Assembly: GCF_013201075.1 (NCBI RefSeq)
Contig: NZ_CP053709.1
Location: 124,001 to 188,000, forward strand
DNA length: 64,000 bases
Source of the DNA: Lichenicola cladoniae
GTDB taxonomy: Bacteria > Pseudomonadota > Alphaproteobacteria > Acetobacterales > Acetobacteraceae
Reading direction: 5' to 3'
Made by a program: the position numbers and the translations under genes. This document shows, in pieces, positions 62,939 to 64,000 of this stretch. The notes under the pieces were generated by a model that saw only the letters and a program-made list of their open reading frames with translations, ran no database searches and was not told the origin of the DNA. The first letter of the stretch is position 1; every line of letters starts with the position of its first letter.

Positions 62939-63503
62939 GCCACCGCGAAAGCAGCCGCCGCCGCCGATACCAAAGCTCCGGATGGCCCGGTCAGTGGGAT
63001 TAGGTATGCGGGGAGGGCTTGATCGGCTTGCAGCTGCTCAAGCCGCTCAAACGGCGTCCCTCAAAGCTCAGGGCGCGGCAGCCGCAGAACAGGATCGGCT
63101 TACCGCTGCACTGATCGCCGTGCGAAAGCGCGAAAAGCGCCTTGCCGGCAAATCTGTCCCGTCGGTCGAAGTTCCGGCCCCTCGGCCTGATCTTGTCGTT
63201 GGGGACAAGCCCGAAAAGTATGAGCTGCCGGTCGTCATCCGGTTTGCCGTCCAAGTTATCACAGGCACTCTCGCCTTTGGGCTTGTAGCAGGGGCTGCTC
63301 TGCTCCTAAGTCAGTTCGTCGACTTCATCGAGACGCGGCATGTCTCCCCCTACGTGGTCACCGGACTGCGCGGGGTGGAACTGTTGATCTTTGGGGCCGA
63401 TATGCTGGTGATGACGATCTTCGTTGTCGTCGAGGCGCTCGACCTGTCACGCTCACTGCTTGTTAAGGCCTGGAAGACAATGTTTCGGCGATCAACGGGC
63501 TGA
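62931..63503 (+). CDS. Membrane protein of unknown function
   Basis: 190 residues from GTG 62931. A Pro- and Ala-rich cytoplasmic N-terminus with a coiled-coil-like stretch (LAAAQAAQTASLKAQGAAAA) precedes two to three membrane helices (FAVQVITGTLAFGLVAGAALLL, then VVTGLRGVELLIFGADMLVMTIF, given in parts). No family recognised. Tight spacing with neighbours puts it in the same operon as the XRE gene. Confidence 0.7.
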   Translation: MDEPPRKQPPPPIPKLRMARSVGLGMRGGLDRLAAAQAAQTASLKAQGAAAAEQDRLTAALIAVRKREKRLAGKSVPSVEVPAPRPDLVVGDKPEKYELPVVIRFAVQVITGTLAFGLVAGAALLLSQFVDFIETRHVSPYVVTGLRGVELLIFGADMLVMTIFVVVEALDLSRSLLVKAWKTMFRRSTG

Positions 63504-63515
63504 GGAGACACACAT

Positions 63516-63836
63516 ATGCTCACCAACACCAGGATGAGCCGCCGCTACAGGCTGGCGAGCGCTGTTCTCGATGAGGCGAAGACTGGTCTTTCCGTGTTCC
63601 TTGCTCCGGTCGTTGCCGTCGGTAAGGTGATCGCCGGATCCCTGTCCCACTCCAGGTCTCTCCGGCGTCCGGAGGCGACCGCCACGGTCCTGAGACCACT
63701 CGACAACAAGAAGGTGCCTGCCAAGCGGCCTCACGCAAAGCATGTCCCAAACCCGTATTTGCACCGTTCGAAGGGCACTTTCCCGCGTGCACCTGCCCCG
63801 GCTGCTCGCGCTATGGAACACGCCGACTCCAATTAA
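63516..63836 (+). CDS. Hypothetical protein
   Basis: 106 residues, ATG 12 bp after the membrane-protein stop. A short hydrophobic stretch (TGLSVFLAPVVAVGKVIAG) is followed by an Arg/Lys/Pro-rich tail. A competing minus-strand frame over the same bases looks less gene-like. No domain seen. Confidence 0.45.
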   Translation: MLTNTRMSRRYRLASAVLDEAKTGLSVFLAPVVAVGKVIAGSLSHSRSLRRPEATATVLRPLDNKKVPAKRPHAKHVPNPYLHRSKGTFPRAPAPAARAMEHADSN

Positions 63837-63932
63837 GGCAGCGACCACGATCAGCACGCGGCAAAGCGTGGCGCAGATAGCCCAGATTCCGAAAGCGTTG
63901 CTGGCGACGGCGGTCCTCCCCATACTCCAGGG

Positions 63933-64000
63933 ATGGAGCTGCTGATCGCCCGCGTGGACGGCCTGGAGAAGCGGATCGACAAGGTCGATGCCCGCCTGGA
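63933..64000 (+). CDS. Start of a coiled-coil protein (partial)
   Basis: ATG 63933 opens a frame, MELLIARVDGLEKRIDKVDARL, with a heptad pattern of hydrophobic residues typical of coiled-coil stalks in small phage membrane proteins. It runs off the window. Confidence 0.45.
   Translation, partial: MELLIARVDGLEKRIDKVDARL

Noticed and set aside
63492-63923. Minus-strand frame with a hydrophobic N-terminus near the right end
   Set aside because: It overlaps plus-strand genes that follow the operon spacing, and its composition is shadow-like; it cannot be fully excluded.

Overview
The window reads as accessory DNA, a plasmid or genomic island, of a high-GC alphaproteobacterium, possibly of Acetobacteraceae type. 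The indications are the high GC content and codon use, two HWE/HisKA_2 histidine kinases, an imuA-imuB-dnaE2 mutagenesis cassette preceded by an alphaproteobacterial LexA box (GAAC-N7-GAAC), and a very heavy load of insertion sequences. No rRNA, tRNA, CRISPR array or replication origin was recognised. The family-level assignment is an inference.

Layout. 0-4.2 kb: the tail of a Lys/Ala-rich gene, an HU-like protein, an SF2 helicase, and a small exported protein built from four IFHHW repeats. 4.3-7.5 kb: a two-component-propeller/GGDEF sensor and a truncated receiver domain. 7.6-12.2 kb: an IS cluster (IS5, IS6, a broken IS5-type transposase, IS3). 12.3-18.3 kb: small hypothetical genes, an L7/L12-like + XRE gene pair, a stand-alone CheB methylesterase followed directly by an HWE kinase, a second convergent kinase, and a vapB-vapC-PIN operon. 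18.5-21.1 kb: an IS21 element with a clear 7-bp target duplication. 21.2-25 kb: clpS, an ISL3 transposase remnant, and a bacteriophytochrome GGDEF-EAL protein with a probable heme-oxygenase remnant upstream. 25-29.5 kb: two inverted IS481 copies around an IS701 element, followed by an IS5 element, all at CTAG-like sites.

30.2-48.1 kb is the most coherent functional block. It holds a TonB-dependent receptor, a complete Dpp/Opp-type ABC importer (substrate-binding protein, two permeases, two ATPases), a LysR regulator, a gamma-glutamyltransferase-like enzyme, two metallopeptidase-like proteins (one with an altered zinc motif), three Rossmann dehydrogenases and a VOC protein. The plus-strand genes overlap or nearly abut, as in operons. 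It looks like an uptake-and-breakdown system for a peptide-like or amino-acid-conjugate molecule; the substrate is unknown.

48.2-58.5 kb: an IS110 remnant, small exported and hypothetical genes, an exported NUC1-type nuclease with a tightly coupled small partner, then dnaE2, a small conserved-looking gene, imuB split by a second IS21 element, and imuA with its LexA box. The Y-family-like component of the mutasome is therefore broken while imuA and dnaE2 look intact. 58.6-64 kb: one end of a prophage or integrative element, with a tyrosine integrase, a double-BRO-N antirepressor, tandem Tat-signal proteins, a divergent XRE regulator, a ribbon-helix-helix-like protein and membrane proteins running off the window.
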